This document shows positions 8,756 through 16,553 of a stretch of 64,000 nucleotides of DNA, one piece after another; the first letter of the stretch is position 1; each line of letters starts with the position of its first letter. A program made the translations under genes and the position numbers. The stretch covers positions 434,001 to 498,000 of the forward strand of contig NZ_CALSFT010000002.1 of assembly GCF_943736995.1 (NCBI RefSeq). The letters are read 5' to 3'. The notes beneath the pieces are model-generated. The model was not told where the DNA came from, ran no database searches, and saw only the letters and a list, made by a program, of their open reading frames with translations. This DNA comes from Sporosarcina sp. Marseille-Q4943. Its GTDB lineage: Bacteria; Bacillota; Bacilli; Bacillales_A; Planococcaceae.

Positions 8756-9856
8756 AGCGTATTTATAGCAAACAATCCATCATCATTAGCAACAGCAATT
8801 GGGTCAGCTAGGGATGGAGATACAATCAAATTAACAGCACCTATCACAGCTAACATAGCACTTACTAAGTTAGTTAACATTGATTTGAATGGTCAAACTC
8901 TAACTGGTAATGTAAGCATTAATAGTAATACTGCTGGAACATTGAATATCAGTTCAGGGACGATTACTGGCGATTTAACTGTAAACGCTCCAAACGGTCA
9001 CATTGAAAACACTGCTACCATTAATGGAGATGTTATTATTAATGAAGTAGCTAGCTCTACATTCAAAAATGCATTAGGTGGAACAATTGGTGGTAACGTT
9101 GAAATCAATGATGCTGATGCTAAGTTTGAAAATGCTGGTACATTCACTGGTACAATCTTCATTAACAAAGATGGTGCTAACATTACTTTAGTTGGTTCTT
9201 CATTTAATGTTGAAGTAGCTTCAAATGTAAACACTTTAACTTTAGATGCTCCAAATGATGTAACTGTTATTGCAAAATCAGGAACTAGCATTACAGATTC
9301 TAGTGGTAAAAATGTTGAATTCATCACTAGCGAAGCTTTATCTGCATATTTAGCGCAAGCTGCATCAAGCGCAAATAATAATGGAGTAGTTTCTAACTGG
9401 ATGGACCTTGGTAAACTATCTGTTGAAGGAAAAACTGTAACTGCTGATTTTACTCAAGCAGATTACGCGGCTATTAGGGCTATCTACAATGGCTTAGGGG
9501 ATAAAAATGTTGAAGGTAAAGTTACCGGAGCAGACGGCATTGTAAAAGATGCATTTGACTATGCAATTGACTCTTATGTCATGAACACATTTGCACGTTA
9601 TGCAGGTGCTCTACACCGTGTAGACAATGGTGTAACAGTTTCAAAAATTACTTTTGACGGTGCTGATTATACATGGAATGGTACTGCGAAAGGTAGTAAC
9701 TGGAAGAATGATGACGGCTCTTTGGTTGCTAAAGTAACAGCAAACCAAGGCAGTGCACTTAGAGATGTTACACTTACTATTAACGGTGAGAATGTAAACT
9801 TCAAGGCTGTATCTGTACCTTCTAAAGAAGTCATTTGGTCTGAATTACAAGAATAA
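8756..9856 (+). CDS. S-layer-like C-terminal exon downstream of the group II intron
   Basis: Open for 366 codons from the predicted intron 3' splice site (AGC GTA TTT ATA) to TAA at 9856, with no stop and no good start or ribosome site; a TTG at 8885 is the first conventional candidate. The protein begins SVFIANNPSSLATAIG and DGDTIKLTAPIT, a pectate-lyase/beta-helix motif common in S-layer proteins. It continues with repeated asymmetric strands (GTITGDL, ATINGDVIIN, GTIGGNVEIN) and a folded C-terminal domain ending SELQE. It has no signal peptide or SLH domain, so alone it could not be exported. It shares reading phase and composition with 4373-7909. It is either an alternative C-terminus reached by splicing or the orphaned 3' end of an interrupted S-layer gene. 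Confidence 0.6.
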   Translation, partial: SVFIANNPSSLATAIGSARDGDTIKLTAPITANIALTKLVNIDLNGQTLTGNVSINSNTAGTLNISSGTITGDLTVNAPNGHIENTATINGDVIINEVASSTFKNALGGTIGGNVEINDADAKFENAGTFTGTIFINKDGANITLVGSSFNVEVASNVNTLTLDAPNDVTVIAKSGTSITDSSGKNVEFITSEALSAYLAQAASSANNNGVVSNWMDLGKLSVEGKTVTADFTQADYAAIRAIYNGLGDKNVEGKVTGADGIVKDAFDYAIDSYVMNTFARYAGALHRVDNGVTVSKITFDGADYTWNGTAKGSNWKNDDGSLVAKVTANQGSALRDVTLTINGENVNFKAVSVPSKEVIWSELQE

Positions 9857-9868
9857 TACATTAATAGC

Positions 9869-9910
9869 AAAAGCCTCCTGATCGAGAAAACCGGTCAGGA
9901 GGCTTTTTTT
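9869..9910 (+). terminator. Terminator after the C-terminal exon
   Basis: AAAAGCCTCCTGATC (9869-9883) pairs with GGTCAGGAGGCTTTT (9893-9907) and is followed by a T run. The group IIC intron begins two bases later, the classic target context of that class. Confidence 0.9.
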
Positions 9911-9911
9911 G

Positions 9912-11799
9912 GTGTGCCCAGCATGGGCGTAGTCTATAGGGTGCAAGTCCCGAACTGTGAAGGCAGAAGTAGCGGTTAGCCTAACGCAAGGGTGTCCATG
10001 GCGACGTGGAATCTGAAGGAAGCGGGCGGCAAACCTCCGGTCTGAGGAACACGAACTTCATATAAGGCTATATGCGATTGGGTGAGTTTGCCAAACAAGA
10101 CAAAACCCATTCTGCCGAAGGTCGTTTGTAGTAGATGAAGCAGATAGGTGGAGGGAAAGACTACGTCCTTACCTGGGGAGGTCTGATTGATACGCCAAGT
10201 ACACTTGGTAACCTATCCAGTGATGGATAGCTGAACAATCAGAAGTCAGCAGAAGCCATAGTACCATTTGAACTCGAGAAGAATGGGAAGGGCTGAACAA
10301 TTAAGAGAGAACAACATCTTTGCATTCAGTAACCTGTGTAGAACACAGATAACCGATAAGGCATGCCCGAAGGAGGAAGTGGTGAATCCCACGGGGGACT
10401 TCAGGATGGTGGAGCAGGACTGGCATAAGAAGAATCGTTGTTCACGGAAAGAGGCGTAACACATGTTGATGGAACGAATACTGTCACGTGAAAACCTGCT
10501 TTCTGCCCTGAAACGGGTGGAACGCAATAAAGGAAGCCATGGTGTGGATGGAATGCCTGTACAAAACCTACGGAAGCATTTCCTGGAACACTGGGAATCC
10601 ATGAAAATGGAACTCCTACAGGGAACCTATGAACCGCAACCTGTCCGCAGGGTCGAAATCCCGAAACCTGACGGAGGTGTGCGTCTATTAGGCATCCCTA
10701 CCGTGATAGACCGCTTCATTCAACAGGCGATAGCCCAAGTGTTAACTTCTTTGTATGATCCTACATTTTCAGACCATAGTTATGGATTTCGACCAAATCG
10801 AAGTGCCCATGACGGAGTGAGGAAAGCGAAAGGGTACATACAGGAAGGAAATCGCTGGGTTGTCGATATCGACTTGGAGAAATTCTTTGACAAGGTGAAC
10901 CATGATAAACTCATGGGGACACTTACGAAACGAATCAAAGATAAGCGTCTCCTTAAGCTCATCCGTAAATACTTGAAATCGGGCATCATGATAAACGGTC
11001 TCGTGACTACCAATGAAGAAGGAACTCCGCAAGGAGGACCACTAAGCCCCCTACTCTCCAACATAGTTCTCGACGAACTGGATAAGGAATTGGAGAAGAG
11101 AGGCCACAAATTTGTCCGTTACGCTGATGACTGCAATATCTATGTGAGATCAAAGAAAGCAGGGAATCGGGTCATGAGCTCAATCACTTTATTTATTGAA
11201 GGAAAGCTTAAGCTGAAGGTGAATCCGAATAAATCCGCAGTTGACCGTCCGTGGAAGAGGAAATTTCTTGGATTCAGTTTCACCAGTGGCAAGGAACCGA
11301 AGGTTCGTATTGCCAAGGAAAGTGTAAAACGGATGAAGAATAAAATCCGGGAAATCACTTCAAGGAAGAAACCCTACTCCATGGAATATCGGATAAACAA
11401 ACTCAATCAATACCTGATGGGATGGTGTGGATATTTCGCATTGGCAGACACACCAAGCGTGTTAGTTAAGTTCGATTCGTGGATTAAGAGAAGACTCCGG
11501 ATGTGTATGTGGAAGGATTGGAAGAAACCCAGTACAAAGACGAGGAAACTCATCGGATTAGGCGTCCCGATAGGGAAGGCATATGAATGGGGGAATTCAC
11601 GCAAGGGCTACTGGAGAATATCCAAAAGTCCAATAGTACACAGAACCCTCGGGAACTCCTATTGGAGTTCCCGAGGGCTCAAAAGTTTGATATCTCGTTA
11701 CGAAGATTTGCGTCATCAATCTTAATTGAACCGCCGTATACCGAACGGTACGTACGGTGGTGTGAGAGGTCGGGAGTTAATCGCTCCCTCCTACTCGAT
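9912..11799 (+). mobile_element. Group IIC intron with its reverse transcriptase
   Basis: 1888 bases. It begins GTGTGCCCAGCATGGGCGTA (9912), a typical group IIC start, directly after the T tract of an intrinsic terminator. The ribozyme 5' domains occupy 9912-10460. The RT gene lies in domain IV. Domain V at about 11729-11762 reads CCGCCGTATACCG-AACGGTACGTACGG, and domain VI ends CTACTCGAT at 11799. The small open frames inside 10246-10602 on either strand fall within ribozyme sequence and are not counted as genes. Confidence 0.9.
10463..11725 (+). CDS. ltrA: Group II intron reverse transcriptase/maturase (class C)
   Basis: 420 aa. RT motifs run from RNKGSHGVDGM (motif 0/1 region) through GIPTVIDRFIQQAI, the TPQGGPLSPLLSNI block and the catalytic FVRYADD near residue 220. 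A maturase (X) domain follows (about 300-415, with GWCGYFALADTPSVL). No HNH endonuclease is present, as usual for class C, which inserts at terminator hairpins without second-strand cutting. It starts at ATG 10463, with ATG 10469 as an alternative. It is the only intact RT in the window, so whether it could help the ORF-less intron at 8033 is open; the two introns look like different classes. Confidence 0.93.
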   Translation: MLMERILSRENLLSALKRVERNKGSHGVDGMPVQNLRKHFLEHWESMKMELLQGTYEPQPVRRVEIPKPDGGVRLLGIPTVIDRFIQQAIAQVLTSLYDPTFSDHSYGFRPNRSAHDGVRKAKGYIQEGNRWVVDIDLEKFFDKVNHDKLMGTLTKRIKDKRLLKLIRKYLKSGIMINGLVTTNEEGTPQGGPLSPLLSNIVLDELDKELEKRGHKFVRYADDCNIYVRSKKAGNRVMSSITLFIEGKLKLKVNPNKSAVDRPWKRKFLGFSFTSGKEPKVRIAKESVKRMKNKIREITSRKKPYSMEYRINKLNQYLMGWCGYFALADTPSVLVKFDSWIKRRLRMCMWKDWKKPSTKTRKLIGLGVPIGKAYEWGNSRKGYWRISKSPIVHRTLGNSYWSSRGLKSLISRYEDLRHQS

Positions 11800-11819
11800 C
11801 TTTCTCTGTTGTCCCCTTC

Positions 11820-11877
11820 AAAAAGTCTATCCGTAGAAAACTAATGCTAATTCTACAGGATAGACTTTTCTTTTTTT
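11820..11877. terminator. Strong bidirectional terminator
   Basis: AAAAAGTCTATCC-GTAGAA (11820-11838) pairs with TTCTAC-AGGATAGACTTTT (11851-11869), followed by a T run. It lies between the group IIC intron and the convergent transposase remnant. Confidence 0.8.
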
Positions 11878-11996
11878 GTCTGGATCTCGTGAATTTGAAG
11901 GAATCTTTGTAAATTCATAGGAGTGGGATAGGGGAGTATAAAAAAGGGCATGACAAAGAAACCCTTTTCGAGGGTGAAAAAGGTCATATTGGTAAA

Positions 11997-12722
11997 TTAG
12001 TCTACTTTCTTGTAAGCATGATAGAGACCATTCAATACTGGTCTGGCTTCTAATCTCGTACTCTCCGCAGGAGTAGGAAGGTATACAGGTGATGGAATTG
12101 GTGTCTTGCCGTCTATTCCTTGATGCGTTCGATCGGTATTGTAGTAGTTTCTAATATATTCTCTTAGAAGAGTATGTAGATGCTGCTCATTCAGTGGAAT
12201 AACTTGTTCTAACAACTCCCTCTTGATTGTGCCGATGACTCTTTCAGCATAGGGATTTTGCCAAGGTGATCGGTATGCTGTTTTCTTTGAAATAATGCTC
12301 GATGATTGTAAAAATAATTGAAACGCTTTGGAACAAAAGATTGGGTCGTTGTCATGAATTAAATATTTTGGAACCTTACCGTATGGTGTTGCATTTCTGA
12401 ATTGCTGGATTGTCCATTCGGCCGTCGGATTAGTTGTTACGCCGAAATGAATGATTTTTCGAGATTTATGATGGATGATGACCAAAACATATAGCACATC
12501 AAAGGTGAGTGTAGGAATCGTAAAGAAGTCGGTTGCCCACATTTCATGATGATGGTTTTGCAGGAATGTCTTCCAAGACTGAATCTGTTTTCCAAGCTGA
12601 TTTGTCTCATTATCCAAAAGGGTACCTCGAAATGCCCCTTCTGTATTCTTGGATGGTGCAAGATGAGTTCCTTCTTTATGTATAGGTCTATATAAATCTC
12701 CGCCTTGTTTAGGATTTCCCAT
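11997..12722 (-). CDS. Integrase-core (rve) transposase, N-terminus missing
   Basis: 241 aa. The DDE integrase core is clear: ATDFFTIPT holds the first Asp, LIHDNDPIF the second and PYAERVIGTIKREL the Glu, followed by the usual C-terminal RTHQGIDGKTP. Relatives of this type carry an N-terminal helix-turn-helix part ahead of the SWKTFL linker. Here that part is replaced by about 50 residues of unrelated sequence from a Met at 12722, so the gene is probably a rearranged, inactive fragment. No clear terminal inverted repeats were found. It lies directly downstream of the CoiA-like gene on the same strand. Confidence 0.75.
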   Translation of the reverse strand: MGNPKQGGDLYRPIHKEGTHLAPSKNTEGAFRGTLLDNETNQLGKQIQSWKTFLQNHHHEMWATDFFTIPTLTFDVLYVLVIIHHKSRKIIHFGVTTNPTAEWTIQQFRNATPYGKVPKYLIHDNDPIFCSKAFQLFLQSSSIISKKTAYRSPWQNPYAERVIGTIKRELLEQVIPLNEQHLHTLLREYIRNYYNTDRTHQGIDGKTPIPSPVYLPTPAESTRLEARPVLNGLYHAYKKVD

Positions 12723-12771
12723 GGTTAACCCCCTTATTTTATCTCAATATGCTCTACGTCTTGAAGATAAT

Positions 12772-14214
12772 TTATTGCAAAACTTTGTGAAGGTGGCTAT
12801 CGATACGTTTATAGATCTCTAGTAAAATTCCATTTGTGAGCGGCGATTCTAATTCGTTCGGCATGATAATTTCATATCGGAGAGCTTGTTCTATAGAAGT
12901 GCCAATTTCGAAATCCACTTTCATCATTTTAAGAAAAGATTCCAAGATCTCTTCTAGCGATACTTTTTTCATGAATGAATCTTTTGAAACGAATGTATCT
13001 ACTACACCTATCTTCTTTAAATAGTTATATTTAGTTTCATGGGAGACCTGTTTTCCTTTTAAAAGTATGGATAATTCTTTTTCTCGTTCATCACAGGTAA
13101 GGTAATGTGATTGATATGTGGTTACCAACAAATTGAATAGATTTCCGTATTTTGCAGGCTCCAAAAAAGGATCAGAATTATTAGCTTTAATAGACGTAGC
13201 CCATTTTGATGGATAAACATCATTAATAAATGGATTTTCTCCTGTTAATTGTTCGTCTGGATCAAGAATGAAGTCTACATTTATAACTAGGTCTTGCATG
13301 CCCAGTGGAATAAAATTCTCTAATTCAGGGGGGATAGTAAAATACATATTTGCTTGCTTATTTTCTTTGCCATGTTTATTGGATGATGTTTTAGCAATAT
13401 AGTATGGATGCGCGTGAGTCAGACTATCTACATGAACATCTAAACTCAGAGTACCGAAACGTTTGATTGCGGGTCTTAATTGTTTCACTTTAAGGTAATC
13501 ATCAACGACGAAAGGCTGTCCCCATCGGTTAAAAAAGATGTCATTAATGTTATAAGGATATTCATTATCAATCGTGTAAGTGGTTTGATTTAGCTTTAGT
13601 AAGCCCCGCAGTATTAAGACGTCTTTGGTTATTGGATCAAAAGATATTAATGAAGCTTCACCCGTGAAATCAGTGAATATCAATTCTTGTGCAGAACTAT
13701 GAATGGACCTGGTTACCATCCCATTTTCTTTTATCAAGTTTTCTCCCACAACCCATATATCCTTGATCTGATTTGTCTTATAGAGATCCTTTCTATTACG
13801 AATTTCTTCAGTCGAGATGTTAGATCTTTGATATTCCACAACCCATCTTTGTCCATCTTTCAATTGGATATAAATATCAGCTATTTGATTAGTTTCAGGA
13901 ATGAAATGTTCTATATCAATGAGTTTGATCTCGCTAGCATATGTAGTTTTGAAGTAGTTGAAAAGTATAACTTTTCCTTTGTTGTGTTCGTCACTTTCGC
14001 CTGAACCGTAAATGCAATCACGATTGCTTTGATGTTTAAAATGCGGAATTTTTCTTGTGGGTATGGCCCAGTGAAGCCGAACATTCTTTTTGCATTGAGG
14101 ACAGATTAGTTTGGCTTTCTGTGAAAAGTATTTCAAGGAACTTCTCTTCTGTTTCCATTCTTCGTCTAATAGATTAATCACCTGATTGTTCTCTACATTT
14201 ATTGCTTTAAGCAT
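12772..14214 (-). CDS. CoiA-like competence nuclease family protein
   Basis: 480 aa from ATG 14214, chosen because AGAGGTG lies just upstream; a GTG two codons earlier is possible. The N-terminal zinc-finger-like segment is CPQCKKNVRLHW with HFKH following. SDEHNKGKVILFNYF and ADIYIQLKDGQRWVVEYQRS follow, the CoiA signature with a PD-(D/E)xK-type D...ExQ active site (residues about 75-165). CoiA proteins act on incoming DNA during transformation, but many paralogues ride on mobile elements. The C-terminal 300 residues are not recognised. Its place beside a transposase remnant points to an accessory copy. Confidence 0.75.
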   Translation of the reverse strand: MLKAINVENNQVINLLDEEWKQKRSSLKYFSQKAKLICPQCKKNVRLHWAIPTRKIPHFKHQSNRDCIYGSGESDEHNKGKVILFNYFKTTYASEIKLIDIEHFIPETNQIADIYIQLKDGQRWVVEYQRSNISTEEIRNRKDLYKTNQIKDIWVVGENLIKENGMVTRSIHSSAQELIFTDFTGEASLISFDPITKDVLILRGLLKLNQTTYTIDNEYPYNINDIFFNRWGQPFVVDDYLKVKQLRPAIKRFGTLSLDVHVDSLTHAHPYYIAKTSSNKHGKENKQANMYFTIPPELENFIPLGMQDLVINVDFILDPDEQLTGENPFINDVYPSKWATSIKANNSDPFLEPAKYGNLFNLLVTTYQSHYLTCDEREKELSILLKGKQVSHETKYNYLKKIGVVDTFVSKDSFMKKVSLEEILESFLKMMKVDFEIGTSIEQALRYEIIMPNELESPLTNGILLEIYKRIDSHLHKVLQ

Positions 14215-14220
14215 AAACAC

Positions 14221-14845
14221 ACCTCTTTAAGTGTATAATCATCTAATTTCAAATACATGGACTTGAGGAAACCTTACTTGGATTTTATATATGTAAATTA
14301 TACCATGTCGTCTCCATAAAGTTATTTTCTTTAAATTGTAATGGGATATAAATTGTATTCTGTAGAAACAATATCCCATCACCAAAGTTAATTTGGTAAG
14401 TGGGATATGGTTGTACCAGTATGTATTTAATTAATAGTGGAAGGGTACAATTGACAATTTTCCTCAAGTTAAGATCAGAATAAATAGTCGATATCCAATT
14501 AAAAAGACATTTCAGTTGATGAAAAGGCAAGGCTTGTGCTCGGTGAATAACCAATTGAACTCACAAATCTTGGTTTCCTCGGCGATTACAGTAAGAGTGT
14601 CAGTATCTGAAGGAATCTTTTTAACAGCTTTACGAATTCATAAATACGGAACAGGGATAGCAACGAGGTATACCCTCTACCTCAGGCTAAAAAACACTCT
14701 GGATGTTGTTGTTAAGTGAGTTACATGTCATGCATGCATACGCTTCGAGTAAGAAACAACAGAAGTCTTCCTCGTAGATGCGTTTTGGCGAACGTATGAA
14801 TTATTCCTCTTCTCCGGGGGTCATGCCTACATATAGAAGGCGGCG
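14221..14845. other. Non-coding or decayed stretch between CoiA-like gene and small ORF
   Basis: AT-rich. Two open frames of under 90 codons (14285-14554 minus, 14516-14719 plus) lack ribosome sites and recognisable motifs. A segment at 14608-14670 (TGAAGGAATCTTT ... AATTCATA ... GGGATAG) resembles 11896-11935 on the other side of the transposase/CoiA pair. Otherwise nothing is seen. Confidence 0.4.
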
Positions 14846-15022
14846 CTATTCCTCAATAGCCTCCTCAGCGTTCATTTTATTCGCCTTGTCTAAATGGATA
14901 TCGGCACAAAATGAACTGACTTGAGGCAGGATATGATTGGAAACACCAATCAGATAGACAATAGCAAATTCAAACACTTCACGTTTCGATAAATTACCCC
15001 TAAATTCGCCATAGTCTATCAC
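14846..15022 (-). CDS. Small acidic hypothetical protein (58 aa)
   Basis: GTG start at 15022 with TAAGGTAG about 10 bases upstream; TAG stop at 14846. The product begins MIDYGEFRGN and includes LSKREVFEFAIVYLIG and a C-terminal NAEEAIEE. It looks like a helical protein with an even hydrophobic/acidic pattern, unlike random shadow sequence. No homologue is recognised. Support is codon pattern and start context only. Confidence 0.45.
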   Translation of the reverse strand: MIDYGEFRGNLSKREVFEFAIVYLIGVSNHILPQVSSFCADIHLDKANKMNAEEAIEE

Positions 15023-15088
15023 CTTTCACTACCTTACTCTACTATTTCATGATAAACTGCTAGTAACAATAAAGGCGGGTGTGTTTGC

Positions 15089-15838
15089 ATGAAGAAAAAA
15101 TGGAAGATTAGTATAGCGGTAGTTTCGGCAATTGTTTTGGGTGCGGGGGCTTATTTGGCTTACATATTCAAATTTAAGGAATACGATGTGGCGGATGTTG
15201 AGGTACAGGAGATTATTGCGAATCCGTATGAGATTGAGCTTCCGGATGGGTCGAAGCTTGTTATTGGTGAGGATGGATCGGTTAACCAGTTGGAGGGGAA
15301 TACGGTAGCTAAAGGTGAAAAAGGCGGAGGCAGTCCAGACGGGGAATCTGAAGTAGGGGATTCTGGTGAATCGAGTTCGACTGGCGGTAATACGGTTGGG
15401 GTAACTCCTCCTAAGAGCGAATCAAAAGGAACTTCTACAAATTCAAGCAAACAGCCAGTGAGTACGACTGAAACGAATAAGAAAGTGACTGTCGCCGATG
15501 TGAAAGGGAAGTATGAGCCTGTGTTCAAGCAGCTTGAAGGACAAGCTGATGCAAAGATAAACTCATTGATTGGCCGGGCGAAGAAGGAGTACTCCGATAA
15601 GAAGGCGAATGGCGAGAGTATTAGCTATGGCTATTTCTATAATAAATATATGAGTGCCGCGAACAATTTGGAAGCGAATACGGATGCGGCGTTTTATGGA
15701 GTGATCAAGGCCGTGGAAGCTGAGTTGGCGGCGAATGGATATAATAAATCATACGCTCAAAGTTTCATCGATGAGTATGAAGCGACGAAAAAAGCACGCC
15801 GTGATGGCATTTTGAAGAAAGCTGTCGGCAGTAAATAA
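15089..15838 (+). CDS. Membrane-anchored extracytoplasmic hypothetical protein
   Basis: 249 aa. One N-terminal membrane segment (residues about 7-27, after MKKKWK) would leave the rest outside. A short beta-like stretch (YEIELPDGSKLVIGEDGS) is followed by a Gly/Ser/Thr-rich low-complexity linker (about 68-135) and a helical C-terminal domain (about 140-249) rich in Lys, Ala and Glu. No enzyme motif is seen. It starts at ATG 15089 and ends just before a shared terminator. Role unknown. Confidence 0.75.
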   Translation: MKKKWKISIAVVSAIVLGAGAYLAYIFKFKEYDVADVEVQEIIANPYEIELPDGSKLVIGEDGSVNQLEGNTVAKGEKGGGSPDGESEVGDSGESSSTGGNTVGVTPPKSESKGTSTNSSKQPVSTTETNKKVTVADVKGKYEPVFKQLEGQADAKINSLIGRAKKEYSDKKANGESISYGYFYNKYMSAANNLEANTDAAFYGVIKAVEAELAANGYNKSYAQSFIDEYEATKKARRDGILKKAVGSK

Positions 15839-15845
15839 AACATAT

Positions 15846-15885
15846 AAAACCGCGTGGGTCCTATTTTTTGGACTTGCGCGGTTTT
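15846..15885. terminator. Bidirectional terminator shared by convergent genes
   Basis: AAAACCGCG (15846-15854) pairs with CGCGGTTTT (15877-15885); an inner GTCC/GGAC pair extends the stem. It overlaps the last codons of the convergent VanZ-family gene. Confidence 0.75.
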
Positions 15886-16355
15886 CGTTTTGGCTTGCGG
15901 TTTGCAAGTCCGAGCTGTATCAGGCGGAACAAGATTAAGAAGGTGAATGCCCCTGTCATATCCAATAAAACGTCTTTCGAGGAAGGAGTTCGTCCGCCGG
16001 TGAGCGACTGGTGGTATTCATCCCCAATTGCGAGAGCGAGTGTGATGACGAGCGCGACGATCGTTCGGTAGCGGAATTTCGGTAAGATGCTGTATACGGC
16101 GATTGCCAGCAGTCCGAAAATGAAGAAATGAGCTGCTTTCCGTAGTAGGAACTCGACGAAGGCGTAATAACCCCGCTCCTCGACTGAAACAATCTTCCCC
16201 CAATAAGGGATTTGTAGGTTCGCCAGTTGGCTTTCGAGAGGCTTGCTAGGCAGTTGTTCCTCCAACGTCGGGATGAGTGACTGCTGCTCGTACGTTTGGC
16301 CTGATGAAAAGAATAATACGCCGACAATGATTAGTAAAAATAGGAATTTTCTCAT
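15861..16355 (-). CDS. VanZ family membrane protein
   Basis: 164 aa. A signal-anchor-like N-terminus (FLFLLIIVGVLFF) is followed by the VanZ core RKAAHFFIFGLLAIA and GDEYHQSLTGGRTPSSKDVLLDMTGA (residues about 70-140), with three further membrane segments and a Lys/Arg-rich tail. VanZ proteins are small membrane proteins, linked in enterococci to teicoplanin resistance; most genomic copies have no assigned role. Motifs are well kept. It is convergent with the anchored hypothetical gene and probably a single-gene unit. Confidence 0.85.
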   Translation of the reverse strand: MRKFLFLLIIVGVLFFSSGQTYEQQSLIPTLEEQLPSKPLESQLANLQIPYWGKIVSVEERGYYAFVEFLLRKAAHFFIFGLLAIAVYSILPKFRYRTIVALVITLALAIGDEYHQSLTGGRTPSSKDVLLDMTGAFTFLILFRLIQLGLANRKPKRKPRKSKK

Positions 16356-16553
16356 GTTGTGACCGTATCATATTTAGGGGGTTACTGTCCATGCTGCTGG
16401 AAGGTTTTTGATATTATGAAGGAACAAGTCACTAGCTTCCAGAAGCTCTAACTTCATTGAAAAAAATCAATTTAGTATACAAATGGAACACTCATCTACT
16501 AATATGGTAGAATAGAGAATAGATTCATAATATATAATTAGGAGGTTTGTAAT

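Noticed and set aside
10246..10602. Open frames on both strands upstream of the reverse transcriptase
   Set aside because: They lie in group IIC ribozyme domains I-III and show no start signals.
11587..11844. 85-codon plus-strand frame
   Set aside because: It runs from the RT gene through domains V/VI into a terminator; a shadow frame.
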